Shown piece after piece: positions 41,269 to 49,890 of a stretch of DNA of 64,000 nucleotides (positions are counted from its first letter, which is position 1; each line of letters starts with the position of its first letter). The position numbers were made by a program, and so were the translations under genes. Under the pieces are notes generated by a model, which was not told the origin of the DNA, made no database searches, and worked only from the letters and a program-made list of their open reading frames with translations. Source of the DNA: Bacillus aerolatus (GTDB lineage: Bacteria > Bacillota > Bacilli > Bacillales > Domibacillaceae); NCBI RefSeq assembly GCF_009183655.1, contig NZ_WEIO01000011.1:1-64000 (forward strand), in the 5' to 3' direction.

Positions 41269-42056
41269 TATTTGTCACTAAACATGTCAAACAGTCCGCC
41301 GATTCCGCCTTCGCCTTTTGATCCGCCATTTTGAGGCATGGCAGCAAACACACGGCTGGCGAGACGGCTGAATGGAAGTGACTGAATCCAGACAGTTCCC
41401 GGCCCGCGAAGCGTTGCGAAGAATAAACCTTCGCCGCCGAACAGAGCCGTTTTAATGCCGCGCACTGCTTCAATATTGTAATTAACGCCGCTTGTCATCG
41501 CGACGAGACAACCGGTATCAATCCGCAGTACTTCGCCGGGTGCCAGCGTTTTTTTATGAATCGTACCGCCGGCGTGAACGAATGCCATGCCATCGCCCTC
41601 AAGCTTCTGCATGATGAAGCCTTCGCCGCCGAAAAATCCTGCGCCAAGTTTACGCTGCAGTTCAATTCCGACAGAGACACCTTTAGCAGCAGCAAGGAAT
41701 GCATCTTTTTGACAAATGATTTTTCCGTTCAGCGCACTTAAATCTATCGGAATGATTTTGCCTGGATAAGGCGAAGCAAAAGAAACGTGCTTTTTATCTT
41801 GTCCTTCATTTGTAAACATCGTCATAAATAGGCTTTCTCCGGTCAGCACGCGTTTACCAGCGCCGAGCAGCTTGCCCATTAACCCGCTGCCTTGATTAGA
41901 AGAACCGTCGCCAAATACCGTTTCCATTTCAATGCCGTCTTCCATCATCATTAAACTGCCGGCTTCCGCGATGACTGTTTCACGCGGATCAAGCTCCACT
42001 TCCACAAACTGCATATCATCTCCATAAATCTTGTAATCTATTTCATGGTTATTCAT
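41268..42056 (-). CDS. AIM24/TIGR00266 family protein
   Basis: About 262 aa, glycine-rich beta-structure. [34 protein letters not shown] and the late [24 protein letters not shown] are typical of TIGR00266 (AIM24-like) proteins; function in bacteria is not known. ATG 42056 follows AAAGGAGGAA. A Gly-rich tail ([18 protein letters not shown]) ends the protein. Confidence 0.87.
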   Translation of the reverse strand: MNNHEIDYKIYGDDMQFVEVELDPRETVIAEAGSLMMMEDGIEMETVFGDGSSNQGSGLMGKLLGAGKRVLTGESLFMTMFTNEGQDKKHVSFASPYPGKIIPIDLSALNGKIICQKDAFLAAAKGVSVGIELQRKLGAGFFGGEGFIMQKLEGDGMAFVHAGGTIHKKTLAPGEVLRIDTGCLVAMTSGVNYNIEAVRGIKTALFGGEGLFFATLRGPGTVWIQSLPFSRLASRVFAAMPQNGGSKGEGGIGGLFDMFSDK

Positions 42057-42137
42057 AATAATTCCTCCTTTTTTCAAATTCTTAAATTGCAGTACGGTCT
42101 TTCCGCGGAAAAAGTTTCGTTTTTATCGAAGCAAAAG

Positions 42138-42269
42138 TTAATCTTTAGTATCGTCTGTCCATTCAACCTTATACAATAAAGCAACTTCTGCTTCCGTTTC
42201 CGCATCTGTACATCCGGCTAACAGTAAAACGAGAACGAATAACATCCGGAAATTTATTAACTTTTGCAT
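42138..42269 (-). CDS. Small lipoprotein
   Basis: 43 aa, too short for routine gene calling. MQKLINFRMLFVLVLLLAGCTDAE has a basic start, hydrophobic core and lipobox LLAGC (C20), then an acidic tail of 23 residues. The RBS is weak. It lies upstream of and in line with the AIM24 gene. The complete signal-peptide architecture makes chance unlikely, but decay of a longer lipoprotein gene is possible. Confidence 0.5.
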   Translation of the reverse strand: MQKLINFRMLFVLVLLLAGCTDAETEAEVALLYKVEWTDDTKD

Positions 42270-42462
42270 CTTTTATTCCGCTGTCAAAAGATAAAGCGGA
42301 CTTTTGTTATTTGTCCTTTCTTTTTTAATTCCAATGTATCTCAAATTAGCATCCACCAGGAAAGTACATAACTGTGCGCTGAGGAAATTGTCATTTTTAA
42401 AAATGAAGGGATAAAAAGTACGCCATCTTGGGTAAAGCTATAAAAAAGCAGGGAGGCGGAAA

Positions 42463-43431
42463 ATGGGCATTATTCAACTATTAAAAAAAGGAAACACTTC
42501 TTCAGGCATTGCAGCACTTGGCAATACGGTACTCGCCATTTTAAAAGGAGTGGCCGCTGCATTCAGCGGAAGCGGGACGATGTTCGCCTCGGCTATGCAT
42601 TCACTGGCCGATGCTGTGAATCAAGGCTTTGTTTATTTTGGCAGCGCACTTGCTGAAATGAAGCCATCGAAAAGATTTCCGACCGGTTTCGGGCGAGTCG
42701 TCAATATTTTTTGCATGATTGCCGTAATCGTGGTGACGATTATGGCATATGAAACGATTATGAAAGGGTGGGAATTGATTAAGGATCCATCTGAAGCGAG
42801 TGATTTTCTATTGAACATTCTTGTGCTCTTGGCAGCCATTGTAATCGATGGGTTTATTTTATTCAAAGCGATGAAAGAAATTTTAGAAGAGGCACAAGTG
42901 GAGAAAAGCGGAAATGTGTTTGCTGCCGCTTTTAAAAACGTGAGCAAAGCTTCTCCGGCGACGCGTCTCGTTTTTTATGAGGATCTGGTGGCGACATCAG
43001 GGGCGATACTGGCGCTGCTTGGCATCATTATTACTCAATTTTTTGGCATACTTGTCGTCGACGGCATCATTACGATTTTGATCGGCCTTTTAATGATCTT
43101 CGTCGCTTTCCGTGTCGGCTATGATAACATGGTCGGGCTGATTGGAGTAGCTGCACCGATGGAAGTGGAAAATAAAATGGCTGCCGTGCTGTTAACCGAT
43201 CCGGATGTAGTGGATATTTATAAAATGAGAGTTATGCAGGAAGGCCGCGTCTACCATGTAGACGGCATAGTAGAGCTGAAAAAAGGACTTTCACTTGCTG
43301 AAGCAGATGACATTAAGTTCCGCGTTATGGACCGGCTGCTGCGCGAACCGGAAATTGCCGATGTGACGCTTGGAATTATTGAAGATGATGATAAAACAGG
43401 CTGGAAAACTTCACCAGAAGTTCAAGTTTAA
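42463..43431 (+). CDS. Cation diffusion facilitator family transporter
   Basis: 322 aa: six membrane helices (to about residue 225) and a cytosolic C-terminal domain. Metal site pattern SAMHSLADAVNQ (helix 2, HxxxD) and FYEDLVATSG (helix 5, xxxDxxxxxG) fit CDF proteins, which exchange Zn2+, Mn2+ or Fe2+ for protons. RBS GGGAGG. Metal cannot be assigned with certainty; the HxxxD/DxxxS arrangement is atypical of classical zinc CDFs. Confidence 0.88.
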   Translation: MGIIQLLKKGNTSSGIAALGNTVLAILKGVAAAFSGSGTMFASAMHSLADAVNQGFVYFGSALAEMKPSKRFPTGFGRVVNIFCMIAVIVVTIMAYETIMKGWELIKDPSEASDFLLNILVLLAAIVIDGFILFKAMKEILEEAQVEKSGNVFAAAFKNVSKASPATRLVFYEDLVATSGAILALLGIIITQFFGILVVDGIITILIGLLMIFVAFRVGYDNMVGLIGVAAPMEVENKMAAVLLTDPDVVDIYKMRVMQEGRVYHVDGIVELKKGLSLAEADDIKFRVMDRLLREPEIADVTLGIIEDDDKTGWKTSPEVQV

Positions 43432-43534
43432 TCTCTGGAGTTTGGGTCTTCCAGCTCCCTAAGTATAAAAAGAATTGACCACATTGCTGTTTGTTGCTAA
43501 ACTTAAAAGATGTTACCGAAAATTAAATAACCAA

Positions 43535-43625
43535 GGCTTTCTAGGGTTCCGCGGAGCATTCCGGACTGGTCCGAGAGAAAGCGCACAGATTCTTTCTGTG
43601 ACACGGAGGGATAAAAGCCCGGGAG
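43535..43625 (+). ncRNA. Guanidine-I (ykkC) riboswitch
   Basis: Conserved ykkC elements in order: CTAGGGTTCCG, GGACTGGTCCGAGAGAAA, a variable hairpin (CACAGATTCTTTCTGTG), ACACGGAGGGATAAAAGCCCGGGAGA. This RNA senses guanidinium and turns expression on. It sits ahead of paired SMR genes, the classical guanidine-exporter arrangement. Confidence 0.96.
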
Positions 43626-43672
43626 ATTACGACAATACAATTGTGTAATCTTCCGGGTTTTCTTGTTTTTAA
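43616..43672 (+). terminator. Terminator controlled by the guanidine riboswitch
   Basis: CCCGGGAGATTAC/GTAATCTTCCGGG stem followed by TTTTCTTGTTTTT. The 5' arm overlaps the 3' end of the aptamer, so ligand binding should compete with it. Confidence 0.88.
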
Positions 43673-43692
43673 TAACGAAAGGAGTGAAAGAT

Positions 43693-44031
43693 ATGACGAA
43701 AGAATGGACGAAAGTCTTTATTGCCGCTTTTTTTGAAGTGTTTTGGGTCATTGGCTTAAAACACGCCGATGATATTTGGACATGGGCGGGAACAGCAGTG
43801 GCTATTTTTGTGAGTTTTTATTTATTAATTATGGCAGGAAATAAACTGCCGGTTGGAACAGCGTATGCCGTTTTTGTCGGGATGGGTACAGCAGGAACTG
43901 TTTTGTCGGAAATTCTCTTTTTTGGCGAACCAGTAAAAATCGTGAAGCTGCTATTGATTCTAGTGCTGTTAGCTGGAGTGATCGGTCTGAAGCTGGTAAC
44001 AGATAATACGGAAGGAGAGAAATCGTCATGA
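43693..44031 (+). CDS. ykkC: Guanidinium exporter subunit, SMR family (YkkC/GdnC)
   Basis: 112 aa, four membrane helices. [24 protein letters not shown] carries the conserved SMR glutamate (AAFFEVFWV); [24 protein letters not shown] is the SMR signature. Paired SMRs behind a guanidine riboswitch export guanidinium in exchange for protons as a heterodimer. Start ATG 43693 follows AAAGGAG; the stop overlaps ykkD (ATGA). Confidence 0.94.
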   Translation: MTKEWTKVFIAAFFEVFWVIGLKHADDIWTWAGTAVAIFVSFYLLIMAGNKLPVGTAYAVFVGMGTAGTVLSEILFFGEPVKIVKLLLILVLLAGVIGLKLVTDNTEGEKSS

Positions 44032-44342
44032 GTTGGTTTTATCTTGTGTTAGCCGGTGTTTTTGAAATGATCGGTGTTGTCATGATCAACAGCCTTCATA
44101 AAAATAAAAATTGGCAGTCGTTCGTTTTCATGCTGGCTGGGTTTGGCGCAAGCTTTGTTTTTCTTGCCTTGGCGATGAAAACTTTGCCGATGGGCACAGC
44201 CTATGCCATCTGGACAGGCATCGGTGCATCAGGCGGCGCCATTTTAGGTATGGCTTTGTACGGCGAATCAAAAGATTGGAAAAGGCTCGTCTTTATTGCG
44301 ATGGTGCTTGGGGCGGCTATTGGCTTGAAACTTGTGTCTTAA
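44028..44342 (+). CDS. ykkD: Guanidinium exporter subunit, SMR family (YkkD/GdnD)
   Basis: 104 aa, four helices. [16 protein letters not shown] holds the essential glutamate, and [25 protein letters not shown] is the family motif. Overlaps the upstream subunit by four bases, so both are made in equal amounts. Under the same guanidine-I switch. Confidence 0.94.
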   Translation: MSWFYLVLAGVFEMIGVVMINSLHKNKNWQSFVFMLAGFGASFVFLALAMKTLPMGTAYAIWTGIGASGGAILGMALYGESKDWKRLVFIAMVLGAAIGLKLVS

Positions 44343-44503
44343 TTTGGGGGAGAAGGACGGGGACGGCCGGTAAATCTCCTGGCGTGGCTCGTATTTATCG
44401 AGTTGTGGCCAGTAACTACTCATTAGGCTGTATAGTTTGATGGGTTATCCGAATTTTGAAATAATAGAGAAGACTTATCGAATGAGAAAGGGGTCAGGCA
44501 GAA

Positions 44504-45148
44504 ATGAAGGTATTGATTGTGGGAGCCAATGGACAAATTGGCCGGCAGGTCGTGCAATTGTTGAAAGCAAGTGAAGAGCACACAGTACGGGCTTTAGTAA
44601 GAAAGCGGGAGCAGGCGGAGTCTTTTGAAAAATCAGGAGTGGAAGCAGCGGTTGCTAGTCTTGAAGGCAGTGTCGATGAAATCGCAGCAGCGGCAAAAGG
44701 CTGTGAAGCGGTTGTTTTCACTGCTGGATCCGGCGGTCATACAGGTCCTGATAAAACACTTTTAGTCGATTTGGACGGAGCGGTGAAAACAGTAGAAGCT
44801 GCCCAAAAGGTGGGTATCAGCCGATTCATCATGGTAAGCGCGCTTCAGGCCCACCGGAGAGAAAACTGGAACGAAGCTATCCGTCCGTATTATGCGGCGA
44901 AGCATTACGCGGACAAAGCGTTAGAAGCGAGCGGCTTAACGTACACGATTATTCGTCCGGGCGGGCTGTTGAACGAAGCCGGTACTGGAAAAATAATGGC
45001 AGCGGAAAATTTGGAGCGTTCGTCTATTCCGCGTGAAGATGTAGCGAAAACAGTTGTTGCTTCGCTCGATGAAAAGCGTACATATAACCGGTCTTTTGAT
45101 CTTATTTCCGGTGGCACGCCCATTTCAAAGGCTTTGCAGTCCATTTAA
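44504..45148 (+). CDS. yhfK: NAD(P)-binding SDR-type protein YhfK
   Basis: 214 aa atypical short-chain dehydrogenase. Rossmann motif VLIVGANGQIGRQVVQLL at the N-terminus; FTAGSGGHTGPDKTLLVDLDGAVKTVEAA and MVSALQAHRRENWNEAIRPYYAAKHYADKALEASGLTYTIIRPGGL closely follow B. subtilis YhfK, with the YxxxK pair in YYAAKHYADK. Reaction unknown. Single gene with its own terminator. Confidence 0.88.
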   Translation: MKVLIVGANGQIGRQVVQLLKASEEHTVRALVRKREQAESFEKSGVEAAVASLEGSVDEIAAAAKGCEAVVFTAGSGGHTGPDKTLLVDLDGAVKTVEAAQKVGISRFIMVSALQAHRRENWNEAIRPYYAAKHYADKALEASGLTYTIIRPGGLLNEAGTGKIMAAENLERSSIPREDVAKTVVASLDEKRTYNRSFDLISGGTPISKALQSI

Positions 45149-45150
45149 AT

Positions 45151-45195
45151 AAAAAAGCGGCCAAGAACTAGGACATCAATTCTCGGCTGCTTTTT
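45151..45195 (+). terminator. Terminator after yhfK
   Basis: AAAAAGCGGCCAAGAA with TTCTCGGCTGCTTTTT, imperfect stem; serves also the convergent minus-strand cluster. Confidence 0.75.
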
Positions 45196-45211
45196 AAGCT
45201 GCAATGAAAGA

Positions 45212-45886
45212 CTACGTATACACGATCGTTTTAATATGGTGAATATTAATGTGAATTTGCTGCTCTTTCACTGTCAATAAGTCGATAAAATGGGCTTCCT
45301 TTTGAAGCAGTTTACCGCTTATGCTTTCTTTTTCGCCGATATTGCAAGTGATAAATGTACCTGTCATATTTTTTATCTGGTTCTCAAGTGTCGGGGCACA
45401 AGTTTTAGCGGCTGAAGAAGAAGCTGAGTGCATGGAATTTTTAAAACCATATGGACGGGAAGCTGCCGGGTATGGAATCAGCCATTTTATGTGTTGAAGT
45501 GGAATGAGCATCGTTTGATAAACGGGAGAGAAAAATACGAGATAATTATCCAAAGTATTTGTGATGTAGCCGTGGAATGGCTGGTTTGCTGTGACGCTCA
45601 TTTCAACGAACACCCCGTTGGCTGCAAGAAGTACTTCTGTTAATGACAATTTTTCAGCAAGAGGAGGAGATGTTACGGTATCAGGCTGAGTGATTGAATC
45701 TGCTTCTTCTTTCGTTAAAAGTTTTATTTCCCGAATATGAATGAGTGGGATATAGTAATATTCATTTTGTTTATAAAGAACGAGCACATCGCTGCCCAAT
45801 TCAATTAATATCCCCGACACTTCTCTTTTTCCTGAAAGCTTAAGATGAATGGGTTCCCCAATGTAATCTTTCATTTGTTTCGTCAA
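45212..45886 (-). CDS. CotB/Sm-like protein, probable spore coat component
   Basis: 224 aa with three Sm-like units: IGEPIHLKLSGKREVSGILIELGSDVLVLY...YYYIPLIHIREIK, VFVEMSVTANQPFHGYITNTLDNYLVFFS...LIPLQHIKWL, and FITCNIGEKESISGKLLQKEAHFIDLLT...IHINIHHIKTI. The repeated form, with a final xIPLxHIKxI strand, is that of CotB-type coat proteins. Start is TTG 45886 behind AAGGAGG. Last gene of a minus-strand cluster with two further CotB-like genes and an ArsB-type permease. Confidence 0.6.
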   Translation of the reverse strand: MTKQMKDYIGEPIHLKLSGKREVSGILIELGSDVLVLYKQNEYYYIPLIHIREIKLLTKEEADSITQPDTVTSPPLAEKLSLTEVLLAANGVFVEMSVTANQPFHGYITNTLDNYLVFFSPVYQTMLIPLQHIKWLIPYPAASRPYGFKNSMHSASSSAAKTCAPTLENQIKNMTGTFITCNIGEKESISGKLLQKEAHFIDLLTVKEQQIHINIHHIKTIVYT

Positions 45887-45906
45887 TTAAAATCCTCCTT
45901 AATTCT

Positions 45907-47259
45907 TTAAAAAAGCCAAATGTTCCAGAGATAAAGAAAGAGTAAACTGGCAACAAGGCCAATAGGGATCACGATAAACGTTACTTTCATGTATTGTCCC
46001 CAAGTAATCTTTATGGAATGTTTTTTTAACAAAAACATCCAAATTAAAGTAGCTAAAGTACCCACAGGGGTCAGCAGCGCGCCAATATCACTCCCAATCA
46101 CATTTGCCAAATAGGCAATTTGCATCGTCTGGTGATCAAGACCCATTTCTGTAATCGATAAAGTTCCAATCATTACGGCCGGCAGATTATTCGTCACATT
46201 AGATAATAAAGTAAGAAATAGTCCCATTACCATACTTGCATTGAAGTGGTTAGCCATGACAAATCCTTTTAAGTTCTCCACGATCAAGTGGTTTAATCCG
46301 ACGTTCCTTAATCCATAAACGAGAACGTACATATTGAAAGCAAATAGTAACACATGCCACGGCGTTTTCTTGAACACATCGAGCACGCCTACTTTCGTCC
46401 GGTACCATCTGATGAAAAGAAGTAAAAAGGCGCCGCTTAACCCGATCCATTCAGTGGGAATGCCGAAAGGAGATAAAGCAAAGAAGCTCGCCCTCGTTAA
46501 AACAACGACAAATAAACAGACTTTAAATAGCCGCCAATCAACTTCTTCATTTGATTCTGCTAATTTTAAAGGGTGATCCAACTTAATAGTATTTGATGTT
46601 TGGTTCCACTTTAAATGAAGAAAAGGAGTCTTATTCGGTATATCTTTTTTAAAATACAAATAAAGCAGCAGGGCAATCAGTGCTATCCCTGCTAAAGAGG
46701 GAATGAACATCATCTCAATATAACTGTTTAAGCTGAGCCCAACTATTTTTAAAGCAATAAGATTGGAAATGTTGCTGACTGCGATCGGTGCACTTGCTGC
46801 CGTGGCAATTAAAGCGCCGGAGATAAAGTAGGGAAACGCCTGTTTTGGCTTCATTTTTAAAAGAGTCATAATATGGATAATAATCGGGGTAGTAATGAGA
46901 ATGCTGCCATCATTGTTAAAAAACATTGTCATTAAAAAACAGAGAAGAATAATATAAAAGAACAGACGTTTTCCAGACCCTCTTGATCGGATAATAATAT
47001 TAAAAGCAATCCATTTAAAAAAGCCAATGCTGTCTAAGACAATAGACATCATGATGGTTGATAAAATAGTCAGCGATGCGCCGCTCACGATATTAAATAT
47101 ATTCATTACATCAGTTAATGGAACGATGCCTAAAAGTAAAACAAGGGCAGCCCCGGCGGACGTTGGAATTGTTTCATTCATACCGAGCGGTCGCCACAAC
47201 ATAATGATAATGACGGCAAAAAAAGTCACTATCATTAAAAGAAGCTGAGAATCAAGCAT
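45907..47259 (-). CDS. ArsB/ion-transporter superfamily permease
   Basis: 450 aa, about 11 membrane helices. FFNNDGSILITTPIIIHIM, ALIATAASAPIAVSNISNLIALKI and LSNVTNNLPAVMIGTLSI are hallmarks of the ArsB/NhaD permease group (arsenite or sodium extrusion). The start codon overlaps the end of a 51-aa ORF. Flanked by CotB-like genes and without arsR or arsC, so arsenite may not be its substrate. A paralogue lies at 58147-59508. Confidence 0.85.
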   Translation of the reverse strand: MLDSQLLLMIVTFFAVIIIMLWRPLGMNETIPTSAGAALVLLLGIVPLTDVMNIFNIVSGASLTILSTIMMSIVLDSIGFFKWIAFNIIIRSRGSGKRLFFYIILLCFLMTMFFNNDGSILITTPIIIHIMTLLKMKPKQAFPYFISGALIATAASAPIAVSNISNLIALKIVGLSLNSYIEMMFIPSLAGIALIALLLYLYFKKDIPNKTPFLHLKWNQTSNTIKLDHPLKLAESNEEVDWRLFKVCLFVVVLTRASFFALSPFGIPTEWIGLSGAFLLLFIRWYRTKVGVLDVFKKTPWHVLLFAFNMYVLVYGLRNVGLNHLIVENLKGFVMANHFNASMVMGLFLTLLSNVTNNLPAVMIGTLSITEMGLDHQTMQIAYLANVIGSDIGALLTPVGTLATLIWMFLLKKHSIKITWGQYMKVTFIVIPIGLVASLLFLYLWNIWLF

Positions 47260-47407
47260 TCGATTTCGCCGCCTTATTTTTTAAGGAAGTCTCTTCTATA
47301 TAAAGGAGTTCTTTTTCGTTTTTTGCTGAGTTGGATGAGAAAGTCGGCTTAATAAATAAAAAGTAAAAAAAGCCGCTTGTGGCCAAATAAAAAAAAGTCA
47401 TTGCCAT
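47252..47407 (-). CDS. Small membrane protein coupled to the ArsB-type permease
   Basis: 51 aa, too short for routine calling. It has a strong RBS (AAGGAGGAG) and reads MAMTFFYLATSGFFYFLFIKP then a charged tail (SAKNEKELLYIEETSLKNKAAKSNA). One membrane helix. Its stop TGA overlaps the ATG of the permease gene (ATGCTTGA), which implies translational coupling. Possibly a small accessory subunit of the permease. Confidence 0.6.
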   Translation of the reverse strand: MAMTFFYLATSGFFYFLFIKPTFSSNSAKNEKELLYIEETSLKNKAAKSNA

Positions 47408-47438
47408 ATTTGCTCCTCCTTTCTTGTAAAGAGGACAA

Positions 47439-48761
47439 TCATTTCATTTTTTCTCGATTGATCCTTCTTGTTTTTAAATTCAAGTAGTTTTTTTCCGCTT
47501 GTTTCATCAGTGAGTAGTATTGAGATTCGAGCAGTCTTTCCTTTTCTTCAAGGGTCAATACCGGCTTTGCCATCTTTACGTAATCTTCTGGTGCACAGAC
47601 TGGCTGCTGTTTAACGCTTTGTTTTTCTCCCGCATGCAGCGTCTGGATTTCTTTTCTGCTAATTTTTATTTTTTTGTTGTTTCGTCTTTTTTTGATATAA
47701 AAATCATTTGAAGCAGAAGGCTGTCTAGTTTGTTTGTTAGGGGCAGTTGATGAGCTTTTTTTACGAGAAGCTAAATTTGATCGTAGTCTTTGGTCAAAAT
47801 AACTGTAGTCTACCGTATCGATCTCTTGTTCACTTTCCATCTCTGATTCCTTGCTGGAAGATACTTCAATGTCGCTCTCTGGTTTCTTGTCAGAAGATGA
47901 ATCGTTTTCCATCTCCAATTCCTTGCTGGAAGATACTTCGATGTCGCTCTCTGGTTTCTTGTGAGAAGATGATTCACTTTCCATTTCTGATTCCTTGCTG
48001 GAAGGTACTTCAATGTCCCTCTCTGATTCTTTGTTGGAAGATACTTCAATGCCCATCTCTGATTTTTTGTCGGAAGGTACTTCAATGTCGCTCTCTGGTT
48101 CCTTGTCAGAAGATGATTCATTTTCTCTCTCCGGTTCCTTGCCGGAAGATACTTCAATGTCCCTCTCTGATTCTTTGTCGGAAGATATCTCAATGTCCAT
48201 CTTGGATTCCTTGCGGGAAGATACTTCAATATCCGTCTCTGATTCCTTGGCGGAGGATAACTCATTGCCCATTTTTGTTTCATTATCTGAAAGTCGTTCG
48301 TTGTCATTTGAATGATCAGTTACAGCAGAATCACCTTGTTCATAGAAGCCCGGGAAAATATTGTTGATGTATGAGTTTTGCATGATAATCTTTTCTTCAC
48401 CGTTGATTAAAATGATATGATCGTCAAATACTTGGCTCAAAAAGCCTGTGACGAGCTGATCATTATGGCAGTTAATTGTGACCCAACTACGCTGGCAATG
48501 CTGAAGAATGTCATGTAGTTTTTCTGCTTGTAAGTAGTCATCATTTATTTTTTTTGTGTTTAAATCTTTTGTGTTTTTAGATATCGACTTGATTTGATCG
48601 AGGTGATAATAAAAGTATTTATCTTTCTCGTTTTGCAAAATCAGATAATCCTTTTTAACAGCAATCAAGTTTCCTTTAATTAAAGCGCCATCACTTGAAA
48701 AAATACCGATTGAATACCCGATAAGTGATGTAAGTGTCTCAGGAAAATAAGGGCTCGACAT
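47439..48761 (-). CDS. CotB-like protein with twelve 12-residue acidic repeats
   Basis: About 440 aa. N-terminal Sm-like units (SLIGYSIGIFSSDGALIKGNLIAVKKDYLILQ...FYYHLDQIKSIS and SWVTINCHNDQLVTGFLSQVFDDHIILI) match spore coat CotB. Then twelve perfect-length 12-residue repeats of type SSxKESExDIEV, and a basic C-terminal part (KKRRNNKKIKISRK). B. subtilis CotB also has a repetitive Ser/Lys-rich tail that is phosphorylated; here repeats are Ser/Glu-rich. ATG 48761 is better spaced from GGAGGG than TTG 48767. Confidence 0.75.
   Translation of the reverse strand: MSSPYFPETLTSLIGYSIGIFSSDGALIKGNLIAVKKDYLILQNEKDKYFYYHLDQIKSISKNTKDLNTKKINDDYLQAEKLHDILQHCQRSWVTINCHNDQLVTGFLSQVFDDHIILINGEEKIIMQNSYINNIFPGFYEQGDSAVTDHSNDNERLSDNETKMGNELSSAKESETDIEVSSRKESKMDIEISSDKESERDIEVSSGKEPERENESSSDKEPESDIEVPSDKKSEMGIEVSSNKESERDIEVPSSKESEMESESSSHKKPESDIEVSSSKELEMENDSSSDKKPESDIEVSSSKESEMESEQEIDTVDYSYFDQRLRSNLASRKKSSSTAPNKQTRQPSASNDFYIKKRRNNKKIKISRKEIQTLHAGEKQSVKQQPVCAPEDYVKMAKPVLTLEEKERLLESQYYSLMKQAEKNYLNLKTRRINREKMK
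47826..48257 (-). repeat. Twelve tandem 36-bp coding repeats
   Basis: The coding sequence of the CotB-like protein repeats every 36 bp twelve times without indels. The repeats keep long open frames in other phases and on the other strand, which are artefacts of the periodicity. Confidence 0.9.
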
Positions 48762-48913
48762 ATCCAACCCTCCTCACAGGTTCCTTCTTTTTATTGAAAT
48801 ATATGAAAAGGGCCACTTTGAATAGATCGGAAATATGGAATGCGCCTATTTCCTCGCACGATTACTCAAAAGTGGCACCTTTGATGGATAGATTGAAAAT
48901 AAATAAGGCTTGG

Positions 48914-49429
48914 TTATTCGCCCTTGTTCTCCTTTTTTTCTTCTTTATTTTTTTCTTTATTTTTTTCTTCTTTTTCTTTTGGCTCTTTTTCTGCAAGAGG
49001 AGCTTCAATTTTTAAATCATAGCTAATGTTGCGGATGTGGAACATAGCTACACGGATAACTTCTTCGTGGAAAACGATTGTAATATAATCATCGGTAATA
49101 TCATCCATTACGCCTTGATATTTTTCGTGTCCTCCTCGATTGACCGTGACCCAGTGATATTTTAAGCCTTTTAATATATCTTTGAAAGTCTTGCCTTGCA
49201 TATAATCAAAGTCTTCTGGGATGACAAGGTCGAACTCGATCCCTTTTTTCGTATTGTCAGTTAAGCTCTTTACGTGATGGCCTTTGTAATAAAGGACACC
49301 GTCTTCTTTTGTGAGCAATACAAAGTAATCTTCCTCTACCGCCAACAACTGCCCAACTCTTGAATCATGACCGCCGCGGTTCACTTTCACTGTTTTATCT
49401 ACCAATGAGCTCAGTATTTCTCTATTCAT
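48914..49429 (-). CDS. CotB-like spore coat protein
   Basis: 171 aa with two Sm-like units: KTVKVNRGGHDSRVGQLLAVEEDYFVLLTKEDGVLYYKGHHVKSL and HWVTVNRGGHEKYQGVMDDITDDYITIVFHEEVIRVAMFHIRNIS. The VNRGGxE motif is that of CotB. The C-terminus is a Lys/Glu run (EKEPKEKEEKNKEKNKEE). RBS GGAGGAG. It heads the minus-strand coat-like cluster; expression late in sporulation is expected from the family. Confidence 0.8.
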   Translation of the reverse strand: MNREILSSLVDKTVKVNRGGHDSRVGQLLAVEEDYFVLLTKEDGVLYYKGHHVKSLTDNTKKGIEFDLVIPEDFDYMQGKTFKDILKGLKYHWVTVNRGGHEKYQGVMDDITDDYITIVFHEEVIRVAMFHIRNISYDLKIEAPLAEKEPKEKEEKNKEKNKEEKKENKGE

Positions 49430-49866
49430 TTGCTTTTCTCCTCCTATTTAGAAAGTTCCCTGTATTTATATGTTGCAAAGTAGGAGAAGGTACTACATCA
49501 TTCGCCCGATCTTAAATTTTGGCAAAAAATTATATTTGTTTAACACTATCTTATTGACGTATGAGCATCAATTAAGCTTGGCTGGGCGATTCCCGAGCAG
49601 GTTATTCCGTCTCGGGCAAATCCGTAAAGAAGGAGTTCAGAAGTTTTGTGAATGGATCTGTTTTCGACAAGCTGCCCGATTTTACTTTTCCGGCAAATAA
49701 CAAATTATTTGTTGTTTCTATCTATAAAGCCATGGTACTATCGGAATAGATGGAATATTTTTAAAAGAGTGAAAATAAAACCTGTATTAACTAAAAAAGG
49801 AGGAAAACTAGCGTAAAACTTACATACCATGCTTTATTCTTTAGCAAATGATTAAAAAAGAAGCGA
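49430..49866. other. Intergenic region without a supported gene
   Basis: An open plus-strand frame of 76 codons (49470-49700) has no RBS and an unnatural composition, so I do not call it. The minus-strand CATATAAAT near 49475 recalls a sigma-E/sigma-K -10 box ahead of the coat-like gene, a weak hint. Confidence 0.3.
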
Positions 49867-49890
49867 ATGGACAGCCGAGGAGGAAAACGA

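Noticed and set aside
47826-48257. CRISPR-like array (36-bp period)
   Set aside because: No spacers between repeats; the whole unit is coding and in frame.
47747-48367. 206-aa plus-strand ORF and related long frames over the coat-like repeat
   Set aside because: They arise because the 36-bp coding repeat is free of stops in several phases. The minus-strand frame with RBS and CotB domains is the gene.
49470-49700. 76-aa plus-strand ORF
   Set aside because: No RBS, no recognisable domain, composition unlike neighbours; treated as non-coding.
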